Source of the DNA: Chaetomium olivaceum
Lineage: Eukaryota; Ascomycota; Sordariomycetes; Sordariales; Chaetomiaceae
Assembly: GCA_039881045.1 (NCBI GenBank)
Contig: JAYWVB010000039.1
Span: 248,001-312,000, forward strand
DNA length: 64,000 bases
Direction of reading: 5' to 3'
The position numbers and the translations under genes were made by a program. Below are positions 30,871 through 43,385 of the stretch, piece after piece. The notes under the pieces are model-generated. The model was not told the DNA's origin, did no database searches, and saw nothing but the letters and a program-made list of their open reading frames with translations. Positions within the stretch are counted from its first letter, which is position 1; each line of letters starts with the position of its first letter.

Positions 30871-32982
30871 CCCAACCTCCAGAATCCCCCCTCCTGGAAA
30901 GCTTAAAACAACAGAAGAAGTTGGCGAGAAGTCCTTGTGCGGCAAGCCCAGCCGGAGATGGTGGGGCGTTTGGCGAGACCGGCCCACTACGAACGTGCTT
31001 CGAACCTTCGGGCTCCCCACAGCAAAAGTCGCACTGGCCGGTGTGCTTGCTCGGTGTCCGGAACCAGCACGAGCTAGCCCAAAAACTAACACGCGGATGA
31101 GAGGCAAACAAAATTTGAGCCCGCTGTCGTGGAATCGGGGTTCCCAGGTGTTGCGCAGTCTTCCCAGGTTAGGGACCACAGCAGCGATGACAGATATAAG
31201 GTACAGTGGGCGAATGCAGGTGGCGAACTGGATTCCTGTTGTGGTATCCGTATCTGGGTGTCTTTCTGCAACGGCGGGGTTTGCAGGTTAGCAGGTCTGC
31301 AGGTCTGGATGTGTGCAGGGAGCCGTGCTACCGAAAGGGCTGCTGCGACGTTGTCTTTGAATGGGAACAAAGTAACACTGAGTAGCAAGAACAATCAATG
31401 ATGGGGGATCAAATCCGTCCAGCCTCGAGGGGCGTTACTGCATCGCTATATACGAAGACCTCGGCCCTGCGCCAACGCTCTGGGTCGGTACGATGGTGTG
31501 GTAGGACATCGGCGAGAAGCCCAATTTCGTCCCTCGACCAGCAATTGCCTGGACGCCCAGTGGGCCGAGCGAAAGGGACCGACCATACGGATCACGTTGG
31601 TATGCTAGGGACACCGAGTCGCCGGGAGCCATGAAGGTGCCGCGAGAGTGTTGCGCCTCGGTGATTGGCGACGGCCGAGACCTCGAGCCAGGAGGCGGGC
31701 TTGGCAATAACGTGACAGCGGACCAGGGCACGAAGCGGCGGTGGACGGCAACGAGCCGGATACCATGTGGCTCTCTTCCAGGGCCGGGTGTGGTCCCGGA
31801 CGACAACAAGGGGCGAACGTTTGGCTCAGATTGATTAGACCTCAGCGCAGTCAGCGGATACGTTTAGAGTCCACTGGACAAGTTGCTGGGCTGAAGTGAG
31901 AGTCGGTGTCTGGAAATGGCAATTTAGCTGTCCACAAACTCAACGGCCAGTGGCCAGCTAATCTTTTATCCAAGCGGCCCGGGACATGCTGTCATCGAAC
32001 TGCCCACGTGCTAGTTGTGGTGTACCTCATGGTAACTCCATCCACATCTTCCGGCCAAGAAACCCCGATCTAAAAAGATGCAGTTCAGATAAAATGGCAA
32101 GGACCGGAGAAAAGACAACGAATCGAATACAAGAAAGGAATTGATAAAAGAAGCTGATAAGCTAAATAGAGAAAGAGGAAAGGAAAAGACAGTTGCCCAT
32201 GCGCTGCTCCCAGCGAGGTACGAAGTACTAAACGTGAATTTGGGTCGAGATTTCCATATGATCGATCCCGGTCTCCCATGACACGTACAGACGTACAGAG
32301 TCCGAGCAACTTAGTCGGGCACGTACCTAGTCGGGCACGTGCGACTTTCTTCAGGGCATCAACTGAGTGGCTGACTTGGTTCCCATTGAATGTGTCGGAT
32401 GGAAATAAAAGTGAAAAAAGAAATAAAAAGTTGCCAGGCAAAATTTGCCAATCAACACGCCAACTCAGACAGACCCAACCCCGGTCTAAAATGTTCGACA
32501 GGAGCCAGGGAGCCCAAGCAGCCTTCCCGCGGCACCTTGCAGCTCGGGTGGGGCAAGACTCGCCATTCGATCTTGCATCCTGTCACTCAATGGATTCTCT
32601 GGAGTGCATCCACCATCCACTCGTGGCATCGAATCAACATGTTACCAAAATGACATATTGATGATCACCAACTTATGTTGTTAGCTTATGCATCACACGA
32701 ATTCAAGTCTGCTTTTTCCATCCATCCGCACAGCCGAAACTGCAATAGTTATCGACTCTTCGAACGAGCACCAGTAATACGGAACTCGCCGGAAGCAGAG
32801 GCACGAACGGGCCAACACCGAACCGTCACGATCTCCTTCTTTACGGTTCCCGACGACTGAGGATCAAGCCGGAACATCATTTTCACCACACGAATCCACA
32901 CAGCCCACCGCTCCGACATATTAGTATCGACGGTTCTCTTGGAACTGGCGGCTACAGTCGCGATAGAGCACGGCCCGACACT
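30871..32982. other. Divergent promoter region between the PREG cyclin and GID5
   Basis: 2.1 kb with no supported gene. It contains two CACGTG sites and short ACGT repeats, listed separately. Antisense ORFs at 30672-31100 and 31435-31809 have no family resemblance. Confidence 0.45.
32005..32341. promoter_or_regulatory. ACGT-repeat and CACGTG cluster
   Basis: CACGTG occurs at 32005-32010 and 32336-32341. A 13-bp direct repeat TAGTCGGGCACGT lies at 32312-32324 and 32328-32340, and ACGTACAG is repeated near 32284-32298. The cluster lies in the divergent PREG/GID5 promoter. CACGTG is the NUC-1/Pho4-type target. Binding is inference. Confidence 0.35.
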
Positions 32983-35900
32983 ATGGCTAGAGTCCAAAAC
33001 CCACCACTTCTCACACAAATACAAGTCGCGAGGAGTTACTCGGAACAAGCGACCGCCCTTCGCGCCTTGAGGGATGAGATAATCGGGCACTCCCAGCGGA
33101 AAGAACAATGGATAAAAAACGGCGTGTTGGATTTGCTCGTCAAGCTTCTCCAGAGCAATGACCTCTGGCCGAAAAGCTCGAGTGGCAAGGAACGCAGTCA
33201 TATAGGGCAGCCCGTGGAGCTCTCGGAAGAGGATAAAGTGAGGTTGTTGTCTTTACAGCTCATTGCCAGTTTCGCATATGGTGAGTGCGCCACAGATCGG
33301 CCGGTCAGTGAAGTCGAGTTTTTGGTATTAACCTAGTCCAGACGGTGCCGCATTTCTTCCTCCGTTACATTCTGTCAGCATAGTCACGACAATCGTTCCG
33401 TTTTTATACGTGGAGAACAACCCACCGCAAGTCGTGTTGACGGCCTTACGAATTCTTAGGAACATCACAGATGCCACCCGACTTGCTGCTCCAGGTGCCG
33501 AGGATACGACAAGCTTGTCCGAGACCTTGTTTTCCGCCAGGTTGCTCCCCGTCTTGTATGACATTCTTTCCCAAGAGTCAAGAGATGGCGTAGTACAGGA
33601 ACAGAAACGCTTGGTGGCGAGCCTCATCATCAGCTTATGCAAGATTCCGACGCACCAGAACGCCCTGGCCGACTCTGGTATTATGGACGCGTTGGCTACA
33701 ATGCTGGCAAGCTTCGTGGTAGCGAGGGGGGAAGTTACTCCAGGAGCAGAAATAGCCGGGCGCAACGATGGGTTAGCCGGTCTGATCCCGGCTCCTGCAC
33801 CTCCTGATGCCGACCTGGCCCTGACGCTCCAGGCCCTGTCCACCATCATCGCCAACTCGCGTTTCCGCTCATACCTGTTGCTGTGTTCCCCCGCCATTGT
33901 GGCCGTCTTCTCCTCGACTGGAGCTATCCCTCTTGCTTCGGAGTCGAAGGCGGCCTGGAATGCGCTTGAGATGAGCGGGTTTGGCAGCATCCGGTCTAGG
34001 GAGCCCCAAGCGATGGACTACTTGCTTCCCGCCGTCCCCATCCCTCAGGCCAGGTCTCAATCGAGAGGGTTTACCGAGTATCCACCGCTAGGCTTTCTCC
34101 TCGTCTCGGGAAGATCTCGCCGCCAGCAGCAGCCAGGGGTCGACGTTCAAGTTTACTGGGGTAGGCGTGGGCCGTCCCGATACTGCTGACGAGGGTGAGG
34201 AGGCTGATGAACCGGAAAGCCCTCTTATACCGTGGCTTATTCACCTTGCTCGGTCAACCGAGGGCCTCGAGAGACTCATGGCTGCTTCCCTAGTGACATC
34301 GCTGTTCAAGGCTGGATTTGCGTGTCCGGAGCGGGAGCAAATGCTAGCAGTAACCGTTGTTCCCCTCCTGGGGCAGCTGATGAAGGAGAATGATGAGGAA
34401 ACACCCGCCTCCGTTCAGCAGGCCGCTACCGTTGAACGTAACGTGGCTAAGCGTTGGGCGATTCAGGAACGGACGCCGGATGTTCTGGCTCGGCTTGTTG
34501 GGGAGAGCGAGACCCTGCAGCAGGCGTTACGTGATTGTGGAGTGCTGAAGATGGTCGTGAAGCTTTTGAAGGATTCGTACAAACCTCTACCAGTGCGCTC
34601 CGCCCCTCAGCAGTGGTCCATCAAGCCCGCTCGAGGTGCGGAAGCCGAAGAGATCCCAGCTTCCTGCCGGCTCGGACCGCCTGGTCGAGTACCCGCATAT
34701 GGTCATAAAATAAACACGCGAGAAAGCGCCCTGAAACTTATGGCGGCCATGGCCACACTCAGCAACGACTATCGGGAGGCACTAGTTGACGCAGACGCTG
34801 TGTCATACATTGTGGAATCACTCTCTCCAAATCCCGGGAAGCCAAAGAACCCGAGGGAAGTATCGTCACCAGAAAAGGGACCTGAAGAGGGAAGTGCTGG
34901 CGGGTCCTCGGCGTATGGTCATAACCCCAATTCCGTCCTCATGGCGGCATGTCACGCTATCAGGGCGCTGGCGCGGTCGCCGAAAATCGTACGGACCACA
35001 ATGAAGGACCACGATGTCGGGAAGCCAATCAATAAGTTGCTGAGCCATCCCGACACCGAAGTTCAGATTGCAGCTTCCAGCGCAGTCATCAATGTGGTGA
35101 CCAACCACAGCCCTGTCGCGTTGGTGAGTTCCTACTTTTTTCTTGTTTACCTTGTGGTCTAGTTTCGAGGCATGATACTAACGGGCGCAGACGTTGCTTT
35201 CATTTGACGTGGTCCAGACGCTGTGCAAGCATACGCACTCGCTCAACGCCGGCTTGCAAATCAACGCGCTCTGGGCACTCAAGCACCTAGTACTCGAGAT
35301 GGATAATAGCATTAGGAAGCCATGTTTAGATACTCTCGGGTCAGGCTGGCTCGTCCAGCTCATCAGCGACGACGACACGTCCGAAGGGGAGGGAATCCGG
35401 ACCCGGTCGCAGGCAGGACAGCGGGCCGACGTTGACGACGACGACGAGGATATGGACAAGGAAACGCGCAGCGGAGAGGACGATGGGGCGCACAGCGAGT
35501 GGACCTGGGCCGCCCAAATCCACACCCCGCAAGTTTCTAGCTCCACGCGCCTGCGACAAGCTGCGGCCAAACTCGAAGCCCTCCACGATGCGGAGCTTAA
35601 CCCCGCTCGCAAGGCCCGGGCCGACCGCCTCGCGATCCGGGAACAAGCACTCGGGTTCATCCGCAACTTCCTGACGATTCCCACGCCGACCGGCCAGCTG
35701 GATATGGTCGACTACCTATTCACGGAACTAGGCCAGGATCGGCTGTTCTCCATCCTGGCAGATAGGCTCAAGGTCCGGGTGGTGGGCGCGGTCGGGCGCC
35801 GAGCCTCGTCCGCCCGCGGGACCGGACGCGACGCGCTGGTGCTCTACCCACAGGCGCGCATCGTTGAAAACGTGGCATACATTCTCGTTCACATCGCGGC

Positions 35901-36195
35901 GGGCCCACCGGCGTACCGGCAGCTGGTCATCGCCCAGACGGAGCTCGTGAAGCTCTTGGGCGGGCACTTCAACAGCAAGGATGCCGGCGTTCGGCGCGCG
36001 CTTTGCCAGCTCTTTATCAACCTCTGCTGGGCCGAGAGCGAGACAGACTTTGAGCCCTGCGCGCAGCGCGTCTCGGCGCTGGAGCAGCTCGGGTTCCTGG
36101 CCAAGCTACAAAGCTTGGAGGCGGCGGATGCGGACTTGGGCGTCCGCGAACGGGCCAGGGCCGCCGTGGGCCAGATGAAGACGCCGACTGTGTAG
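32983..36195 (+). CDS. GID5: Armadillo-repeat GID ubiquitin-ligase subunit (Gid5/Vid28/ARMC8)
   Basis: Three exons: 32983-33280, 33342-35123 and 35191-36195, with introns of 61 and 67 nt. The protein is about 1028 residues. Repeated helical segments of armadillo type run through its length, for example QALRDCGVLKMVVKLLKDS, LKLMAAMATLSNDYREALVD and INALWALKHLVLEMDN. The N-terminal helices (ATALRALRDEIIGHSQRKE followed by GVLDLLVKLLQSN) match the ARMC8/Vid28 start. An acidic loop interrupts the repeats at about 35430-35500. The family is a scaffold subunit of the GID/CTLH E3 ligase, which degrades gluconeogenic enzymes on glucose addition. One extra base near 34095 (after the LGF codons) breaks the frame; removing it restores the SSREDLAASSS linker. 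The summed length is one base long, in agreement. Confidence 0.78.
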
Positions 36196-38785
36196 GATGG
36201 CCGCCTATATATCTCTGGCCCCGGATCCATATACATACCGCGCCTGCAGAGGGTAGGGATTATGCAGTATGCGTGATGTGTTTCAGCGGTGGTAGGGGTG
36301 GGGTTTTTTTTTGGGTTTGGTGGTGGTTCAACATGGGCACGCAGTTATGGTTGTGTGGGTTGGGAGTAAATACGGATGGTTACGGTGTATACATGCTATG
36401 CTATTCACTTTGGACGGGAAAGGGGCAGGTCGGTTGGGACTGGCTGGCTAGGCAGCATGGCAGTGGATGAATGGATGGAAGGTTGTACATACAACCACGG
36501 TAACTAGCGCGGGTTGCATTCTGTTCTTTTTCTTATTCTAGCGATGGGCAAAGGAAGGGCTGATGTGGGAGCACCCGGGCGTGCCGGGATCGTCTACCTC
36601 TCCCTCGCCTCTGTCTCGGGCACCGGCATCCATGGCGATGCTTGCACGTCCGTGGTTCCGGGTATACACGGCTTCTGAGGGGTGTGGGCGCGAGTCACGA
36701 GGTCTGTGTGGCATCCCTACATTGGTTACTCGAAAAATACGGTGGACGGAAGAGCACCATGGCGCGGCAAAGTGGTTGTTTTGGCATGTCTTTATGTTAA
36801 GCGTGTTTTCGACGACGGCGTTTTTAGTTGTGCGGCCGGTGGTTGTGAGTTGGTAATATACTCGATGGTTATTTCGACTTTACCCTTCCGCTTCTTGTGC
36901 TGTATACACTGCGACTTGGGCAACTTCACTCCGCGCCTTTTCCATTTTCTGCAAATTTCATTCATTATTACCTCTCGATTTCCTATTTCTTCCAGTCACA
37001 GCTCGACAGCCTTCGCAAAGTCTGGACATCGCTCGGAGATTCGGGGGACGAGCTTGAATCCGAAGGCCGTCACTCATCTGTTATCACCAATAGGAGAGCT
37101 CGGAGCTACCCATGCTTGCCATGCCGCCCTCGCATTACCTAACTGGATGCCTTTCTTTGCCCTCGTCCCCCTCCATCTTGTCACTTTGGTAATCAGGTAA
37201 TCGAAGTAATAAAGCGGAGGTGGCGTGACCAACATGCAGTGACGCGATCACCACTTCGGGCCACTCAAAGGATGGGAAACACGGGATGGTCGGACTGTCG
37301 TCCTATCTTCTTCTCTGCTTCCTGGTGGGACATTGGGCAGTTTGTGTGCGTGAGTGACAAAAAAGGTTGAGTGCCGGCATAAGCGATCCTTGGCTCGGCG
37401 ATCGGCTTGGCTCGCTTCGGTATGTTGCAGTCATCGATATTTCGATGGGTTGTTTGTTGAGGAGGAGGGACGGGACGGGCACTTACTGTGTAGTTCCATG
37501 TGGTGGAAGCTACACTAACAAGGCGTACACTATAATAGCGTCCGTTACTCTACCGGGGCTGCTAGGCGGGAATGTCAGGTCCTGAGCGTCAACTATCTCC
37601 CGATCGTCACGTTCCGGTGTAAGTGGTCCGGGAGCGGGTAAAGGTGGGATTCCTCGATATGAAGCACGACATTCGATCGGCTTCGAAATAAATCGCCTCT
37701 TTCAAATCGAAGTCCTTATTCATCACCACCATCATCAATATCGTCACATCATCACTCATCATCATGTGCGCCATATGGCCCACCTCCCACCCCTCTCTCC
37801 CGAAGTTTCGGTTGATCCGCCGTTGGCCTTTCTTTTTTTCCTTTTTACTGCATTTTCATCTCATGCAGCCAGCCATCCAGCGCCCCATCACGCCCATCCA
37901 ACAGCCACCATCATGTCATGTGGTGTACACTAAAAGCTCACTCACGTCAACGTATGCCAAGCATCGACCCGTTATCGTCATGGCCCATTGGCTCACCAGG
38001 GGCAACCCCCGGAACGTCGTGCCATCTCTCGGGCGAGCCAGTCATTGTGGTGCGGGGCTCTGTGACCCGTCCAATTCCGTGTAAGTGCCGTATGCATGGA
38101 CAGTCCACGGCAGGTCTAGACGTCAAGGCTCCATAGGGCGTAGTGTAGGTGGTACTTGGTGCCCATGTCGTGGTTTGTAAGAGGCTGGCTGGCGAGCTGG
38201 GCTGTCGTCGGGCGTAGGACACACGGGATTGTGCATGGAGTGGGGGAGACCTTCATCGACGCTGCCCCAGGGGTGAGTGAGGATGGGCGGGGAGGTTGAG
38301 CTTGCCGTAGGTGAGGGTTCTGGTCCATCAGTTCATCTATCGGGTAGAGGTAGAATGGCTTGGAACGGAAGGGTGCTTCCCAGTTTGAGAACTCGCTTAA
38401 TCTCCTACTTACACGCCTTTCCGGCTTGGTAAGGCTCATTGGAAATGCTGGGTTGGGATGGGGCCAGAATTCGGAGTCATCGGAGTTCGAGCCGCTTCGC
38501 TTTCCCGGGGAGGTGCTGGTGCACCCGGGCCTCCCCCTCCCTGGGCCCCCTTGCGTGCTGTGTTGCATCGAGGAGACATCATACCGATGCTGGGCAGCGT
38601 GAGACGGCTATAAGACGGTGCCCTTCCCCTCCTTGAACTGAAGACACAATTTTTATATCCATCTGATCATCACCTATTTAGCTGGCCTTGATACCTGGTT
38701 GGGTATCTGTGCTTCGCTCTTCGTCTCTATTCCATCCAAAACTATAGCTCCCAACTGCGCCTGCTAGGACTGAGAAGTAGCCATC
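36196..38785. other. Intergenic region upstream of the opsin-related gene
   Basis: 2.6 kb, with a CAT/ATC-rich simple-sequence stretch at about 37721-37765. The ORF at 38116-38568 (minus, 150 codons) is the best candidate, but I cannot support it. No clear heat-shock elements were found by eye. Confidence 0.45.
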
Positions 38786-39758
38786 ATGGCACTGTTTTCT
38801 CGTAATGACGCCTTGAGGACTAACCCACGGCGGGGGATCAGCAACTGTCGACTAATGGCTCCAACTGGTTGTTTGCCGTCACGGCCCTCTTCGGCTTCTC
38901 CCTTGTAAGCCAAACATACACACAAGTGTGAATAGACATGTGGAATACTGACTTGTCCCCCAGCTCGGCTTCTTCGCCTTGAAGTTCCGCGCCAGGTCCG
39001 GCGAACGCTTCTTCCACTACCTTTTCATCATCGCCAGCTTCGCTGGGCTCATCGCCTACTATGCCATGGCCTCCGACCTCGCCTGGGACCCCGTCCGCCA
39101 GTCCAACCAGCTCATCCGCAGCGGTGCGATCCGCCAGATCTTCTGGGCTAAGTACGTCTTCTGGGTGATCTCGTTCCCCGTCATCCTCATCACCCTCGGC
39201 ATCCTGTCGGGCGTCTCCTGGGCCACCATCGCCTACCACGTCGCCCTCTCTTGGGTTTGGATCATCTCCTACCTCGTCGCCGCCTACACCCCGTCCAACT
39301 ACAAATGGGGCTTCTTTGCCTTCGGCTTCCTCGCCCACCTCTTCATTCTTTTCTCCACGCTCCGCGACGGCACCACCAGCGCCGCGCGCGTCGGCTCCCG
39401 GCGCGACTACCTACTCCTCGCCGGCTGGGTCAACTTCCTGTGGCTGCTGTACCCGTTGGCCTGGGGCCTGACCGACGGCGGCAACTACCTCGGCGTAACC
39501 CCGAGCTTCATCTGGTTTGGTATTCTCGACCTGCTATTGGTCTTGGGCGTCGGCTACGCCGTTGTCGTCCTGTCCCGCCGCTGGGACTACGGCCGCCTCA
39601 ACATCGCCTTCACCCAGTACGGCCGCGTCCCCGCCCACGCGGGCACCTTCCCCGAGAAGGACACTCACGCCGCTCCTCTGGCCCCCGCCTCCGGTCCTGC
39701 GACGGCTACGCGGCGGGCAGTGCCGCTGTTTAAGGTGCTCTCGGTGCATGGCAGCTGA
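38786..39758 (+). CDS. Opsin-related membrane protein (Hsp30/Mrh1/Yro2 type), no retinal lysine
   Basis: Exon 1 is 38786-38904 and exon 2 38964-39758, with a 59-nt intron. The protein is about 304 residues, with seven hydrophobic segments of the microbial rhodopsin fold. The first begins WLFAVTALFGFSLLGFFAL, across the splice. In helix 3 the usual Arg and Asp of proton pumps are replaced (KYVFW). In helix 7 the retinal Schiff-base Lys is replaced by Val (ILDLLLVLGVG). It should therefore not bind retinal covalently, as in fungal ORP and Hsp30 proteins. These act at the plasma membrane and are tied to stress and Pma1 regulation in yeast. Exon 1 needs one more G in the G run at 38832-38836: without it the MALFSRNDALRTNP start does not reach the DQQLSTNGSNW segment. 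Confidence 0.85.
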
Positions 39759-40961
39759 TGACTCCTCTTTGAGGGGTGGAGCTGAGAGAATGTTGGAACG
39801 GGGGGTGATGCTCAGTTCCTTCTTTTCTCCCCTTTCGAGGTGGCAGGCAAAGTAAAAACATGAAAACTCAAAAAATAAAGGCGAAATAAGGAGGAATGAA
39901 GGAATAGGAATACCCTGGGTGGCGCTCTTTACACGTTCATGCCGTTTTCTCAGATACCCACGCTCACTAGGATAGAGGGGAAGGATTCAAGGGGAAAAAG
40001 GGGGTTTGATCAGTCCCGGATAATGTATAATTCATGACAATCATGAACTAGCCTGTCGTTTTGTTAGCAGCACAATCAAACCACAATACCCAGTGATCCA
40101 CTGCTTAGTATTTACATAGGAGGGGCGAGTTTATGCAGTGCTCTGGTTTGCACAACGGGTGGTTGGCTACCAACCAAACACCACGACGACGATGCCCAAC
40201 ATTCCAAGTCTAAATAAATAGTAGCTATGCTCTAGTCAAAAAGACCAAAAGCTCACCGGCCACCCCCCGTCAGCGATGGCCGGCTACGAAATCCCGGTTG
40301 GGGTGTTTGCTCCTTTTTGGCGGCGTCAGCGCAGAAAGACCTTTCCCTGGGCAGGGCTCGAACCCGTCGAAGCTGGGCTGACTCGCTGCCCGGAGGTGAG
40401 AACCACCGCCGGTTGTTACCATTTGGCCAACCACCGAGTGGGCTGTGGTCCTCGTTGGATATGGTGTTGCGGAATCAAATATAATGTGCACGGCGATGTT
40501 CCCTTCCTCGGCAATTGCCAGGGCCTGTTACACCCTCATTGTGGGATTATCCCACTCTCCCATTCACTCAGTTCTGATATGCAGCCCAAATAGATATATT
40601 GACTTCATACGAAAATCACCGCTAAGACTTGGGGTATATCATCGCACGAAAACCATCACCAAAGCCAAGTCAGTCAGCCGGGGCCAGCTGCTCTATTCTC
40701 GGCTCCCGGGTCCCCATCACCCCAACTTCCGTTCAAGCATTTGTATATCATCCGCATTCCTCGCACCGAGACCCATACTTTACCACCCCTATCGTATGCC
40801 ATCATCACCCAACAAGACACGCAACGTAACGCAACGGCAACCCGTTATCCCCAGTCAACCCCTATCCACGCTATGCACCATGTTCCTGCACACATCTCCG
40901 GCTCCATCCCCATACCCAGCGTCCCCCCCCCTCCAATTCCGAACCACAAAACCAAACCAGC
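39759..40961. other. Convergent intergenic region
   Basis: 3' flanks of the opsin-related gene and the 761-residue gene. It contains one tRNA-like element, listed separately. Otherwise nothing seen. Confidence 0.5.
40343..40435 (-). tRNA. Degenerate tRNA-like element with A and B boxes
   Basis: On the minus strand there is an A-box-like TTGGCCAAATGG (40419-40430) within a perfect 5-bp D-type stem GGTTG...CAACC. A loop TTCTCAC resembles the tRNA-Glu(CTC) anticodon loop, and there is a B-box GGTTCGAGCCC (40354-40364). The 3' acceptor-like CCCAGGGA has no matching 5' strand, and the anticodon stem is poor. It may be a tRNA pseudogene, an intron-bearing tRNA whose ends I misplaced, or a tRNA-derived repeat. 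It is not a confident functional tRNA. Confidence 0.27.
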
Positions 40962-43385
40962 TTATTCCTCCCGCCTATCCTGCTCATCATCCACCAAGAT
41001 CACCACGGTAACCGTTGCAGCATACGCCTCGCGAATCGCACACGCCATGCTACAGAGCCATCAAGTTAGCACACACCCACAAAACGAACCAAACCAGAAC
41101 AGACCACACTCAACTGCCCCAAACTGCCCACACAACCAACCAAAAAGGGGGAAGAAGAAGAAAAAGAAGAAGAAAGGAATAACTCACCAAGTCCTCCCCA
41201 AGTCCGCCACGACGGCGCTCAGCCCCCAATGCGCACACCACGCGCGCGCCAGCACCTCGTTATCCGGCACGCCAAACGCCTCCACCACCAGCACGCGCTC
41301 CTCATCCCCGCCGCTCAACGTGCTCGGGCTCGACACCCCCGTGGGCCGGTTGCCCCCCAGCGGCCCCGCGGCAGTCGTTGGCGGCGTCTGCGTATTGGAA
41401 TGGGAATGGGAGTGTCCATGTCCCCCGGTGTTGCCGTACAACCCGTTCCAGTCGCGGACTTTGACCAGCTGGTCGGCCTTGACGGGGGTGTAGACGTAGT
41501 CGAAAAAGAGGGGGTGGGGCCCGTCGGAGCAGGGCCAGGCCGAGACGAAGGAGACGTCGAAGGCGAGGCGGAGCGGCCACGAGACGCCGTCGATGGCGAA
41601 CTGGATGGAGGCGTCGTGGTATTTCGGGGTCGTTGTGGAGGAGGAGGCCGTGCTGGGCGGTGGGCCGGGGGAGGAGGGGTTGTTGTTGTTGTTGTTGGAG
41701 GAGGAAGGGGGGCGCGTGTCGTTGCCGCCGCCGCCGCAGGGGCGGAGGTTGAGGAGCTCGATGCGGACGAGATCCGTTAGATACGCGTCGTCGTCGCGGT
41801 TGGGTGCTACGAGGGCGTATTCTTTGACGGGGAAGACTTGGGCGGGTGGGCCGAGCGGGTCGGAGCGTTCTGACATGGAGCGGATGTCTTCTGGGGTGAC
41901 GCGGTTGGAGGGCGGGCGGCGGGCGCGGATCCGCGCGATCTGGTTGCGGCCTAGGTCGGCGGTCGGGCGGGCGGGGCCAACCCAGCCTGCTAGTGAGCGG
42001 CAGGTGGGCGCGAGGACCTTGCCGACGATGGAGGTAGCCGTCCAGTAGGTGTAGCTGTTGCGGTACTGGAAGCCGCAGCTTGGGTGGGCATGGGTGAGGA
42101 GCGTCAGGTCATCGGTGGCCTTACCAGGGTCGATGTCGATCAGGGCGTTCATGATCAGGAAGGGAAAGGTTGGGCCAGGAAGGACGAGCCCGCTGAAGAA
42201 GGCCATGGCGTGTGAGCTGATGAGGTCGAGGGTGGTGTCTTCGTCGCGGCGCTTGAGGTTGTCGAGGGTGTCGGTGAGGTTGGGCCATTTCATCATCTGC
42301 GCGAAGCGTTTGAGCATCTTGACCTGACGCCGCTTGAGCTTGTAGCGGAGTCGTATGTGTTCGGGTGCGGTGCCGTAATCGTCAACGCGGATGTTGTCGT
42401 GCCACCTGCGGGCTAGTGCGAGATTCCACTGTATGGTTGGGGGTATCTGGGCCAGTAGTTTTTCCTTTGCGTCCGTCATGTGGTGTCTCGATTGGATTCG
42501 GAGTTCCAGTTCGAGGCTGAGAAGGAGCTGGTGGCAGAACTTTTGGTAGGTCTGACTGTTCGTCGAGCTGGTGTCAAATATAAACTTTGTGACAACCTGA
42601 TTCTTCGGGCTGGTGAAGTCTAGCCAGCCCGGCCCCGAAAGAACCATGATCAAGTCCGTGATCTGCTTGTCGAGGGTCCTGTGCGGGCTCGCATACTTGT
42701 CCGGATCTTTGAGCAGCCGCTTGTAAAGGTTTCTGTACATCAGATCCTCGTCGTCGTCCTCCAACCCCCGGTCAAGCTCCCTGAGTCGTCCAAAGATGGT
42801 CTCGAGGTCGATCTCGCGGGGCTCTACCCCCGAGTCTCGCAAGGTAATGGGTGGTGGTGTGACGCTCGCGAGACTTACCCAGTGGTTAAGCGTTATGGTG
42901 CCGGGGCGCTTGCCGAGACAAAATGCGTAGCTGGGCTGTTCCAGTGTCTCCCAGGGGTATGTGGCCGGCTCGGACTCGGCGAGGCGGAGTGTCATGAGCT
43001 GCGTCATGGAGTCGTGCTGGTTTGCGGTATCCGTTTCGTCACCACGATTCCCAGCCGCAGTCGCGAACAGGGCGTAGTAATGATCCGAGGCATGGGGGAT
43101 GGGCCGCTTGTGGCCCTTGAATGCTGGGACGCCTCGGGAGATGAGCTGCATTGCGGGGCCCAAGTTCAACTCCTCACTGCTCGACATGCCCGAGGGCGGC
43201 CACTCGGTCAGGGGCCCCAGGTCGTATGGGGCGCTGTGAGGGTCTTCACGACCTTTGCCCTTGGTAACGCTCGGATCGGTTCGCCGTGGCCTGCGGCGGC
43301 GGGTCGGGGGCTCTTCTGGCCCCTCTGGCCTCTCTGACCTCTCCGGCCTCCTGTTACGGCTTCCGAACACATCGGTATCGCTCAT
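40962..43385 (-). CDS. Fungal protein of unknown function (761 residues)
   Basis: Exon 1 is 41188-43385 and exon 2 40962-41049, with a 138-nt intron that has a GCTAACTT branch site. The total is 2286 nt, in frame and intact. The N-terminus (about 1-70) is Arg/Pro/Glu-rich and disordered. The middle (about 150-480) is a long folded region with charged helices (KLKRRQVKMLKRFAQMMKW), a Trp-containing GPGWLDFTSP segment and a hydrophobic stretch. A short Asn/Ser/Pro linker is near 565-590, then a beta-rich C-terminal part (FAIDGVSWPLRLAFDVSF, HPLFFDYVYTP) with a His/Ser repeat. Exon 2 gives a C-terminal helix ending in acidic residues. I see no catalytic motif, signal peptide or membrane segment. 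I do not recognise the family. Confidence 0.8.

Noticed and set aside
38116..38568. 150-codon minus ORF upstream of the opsin-related gene
   Set aside because: Pro/Ser-rich with no motif. It could be real, but nothing in the sequence supports it.
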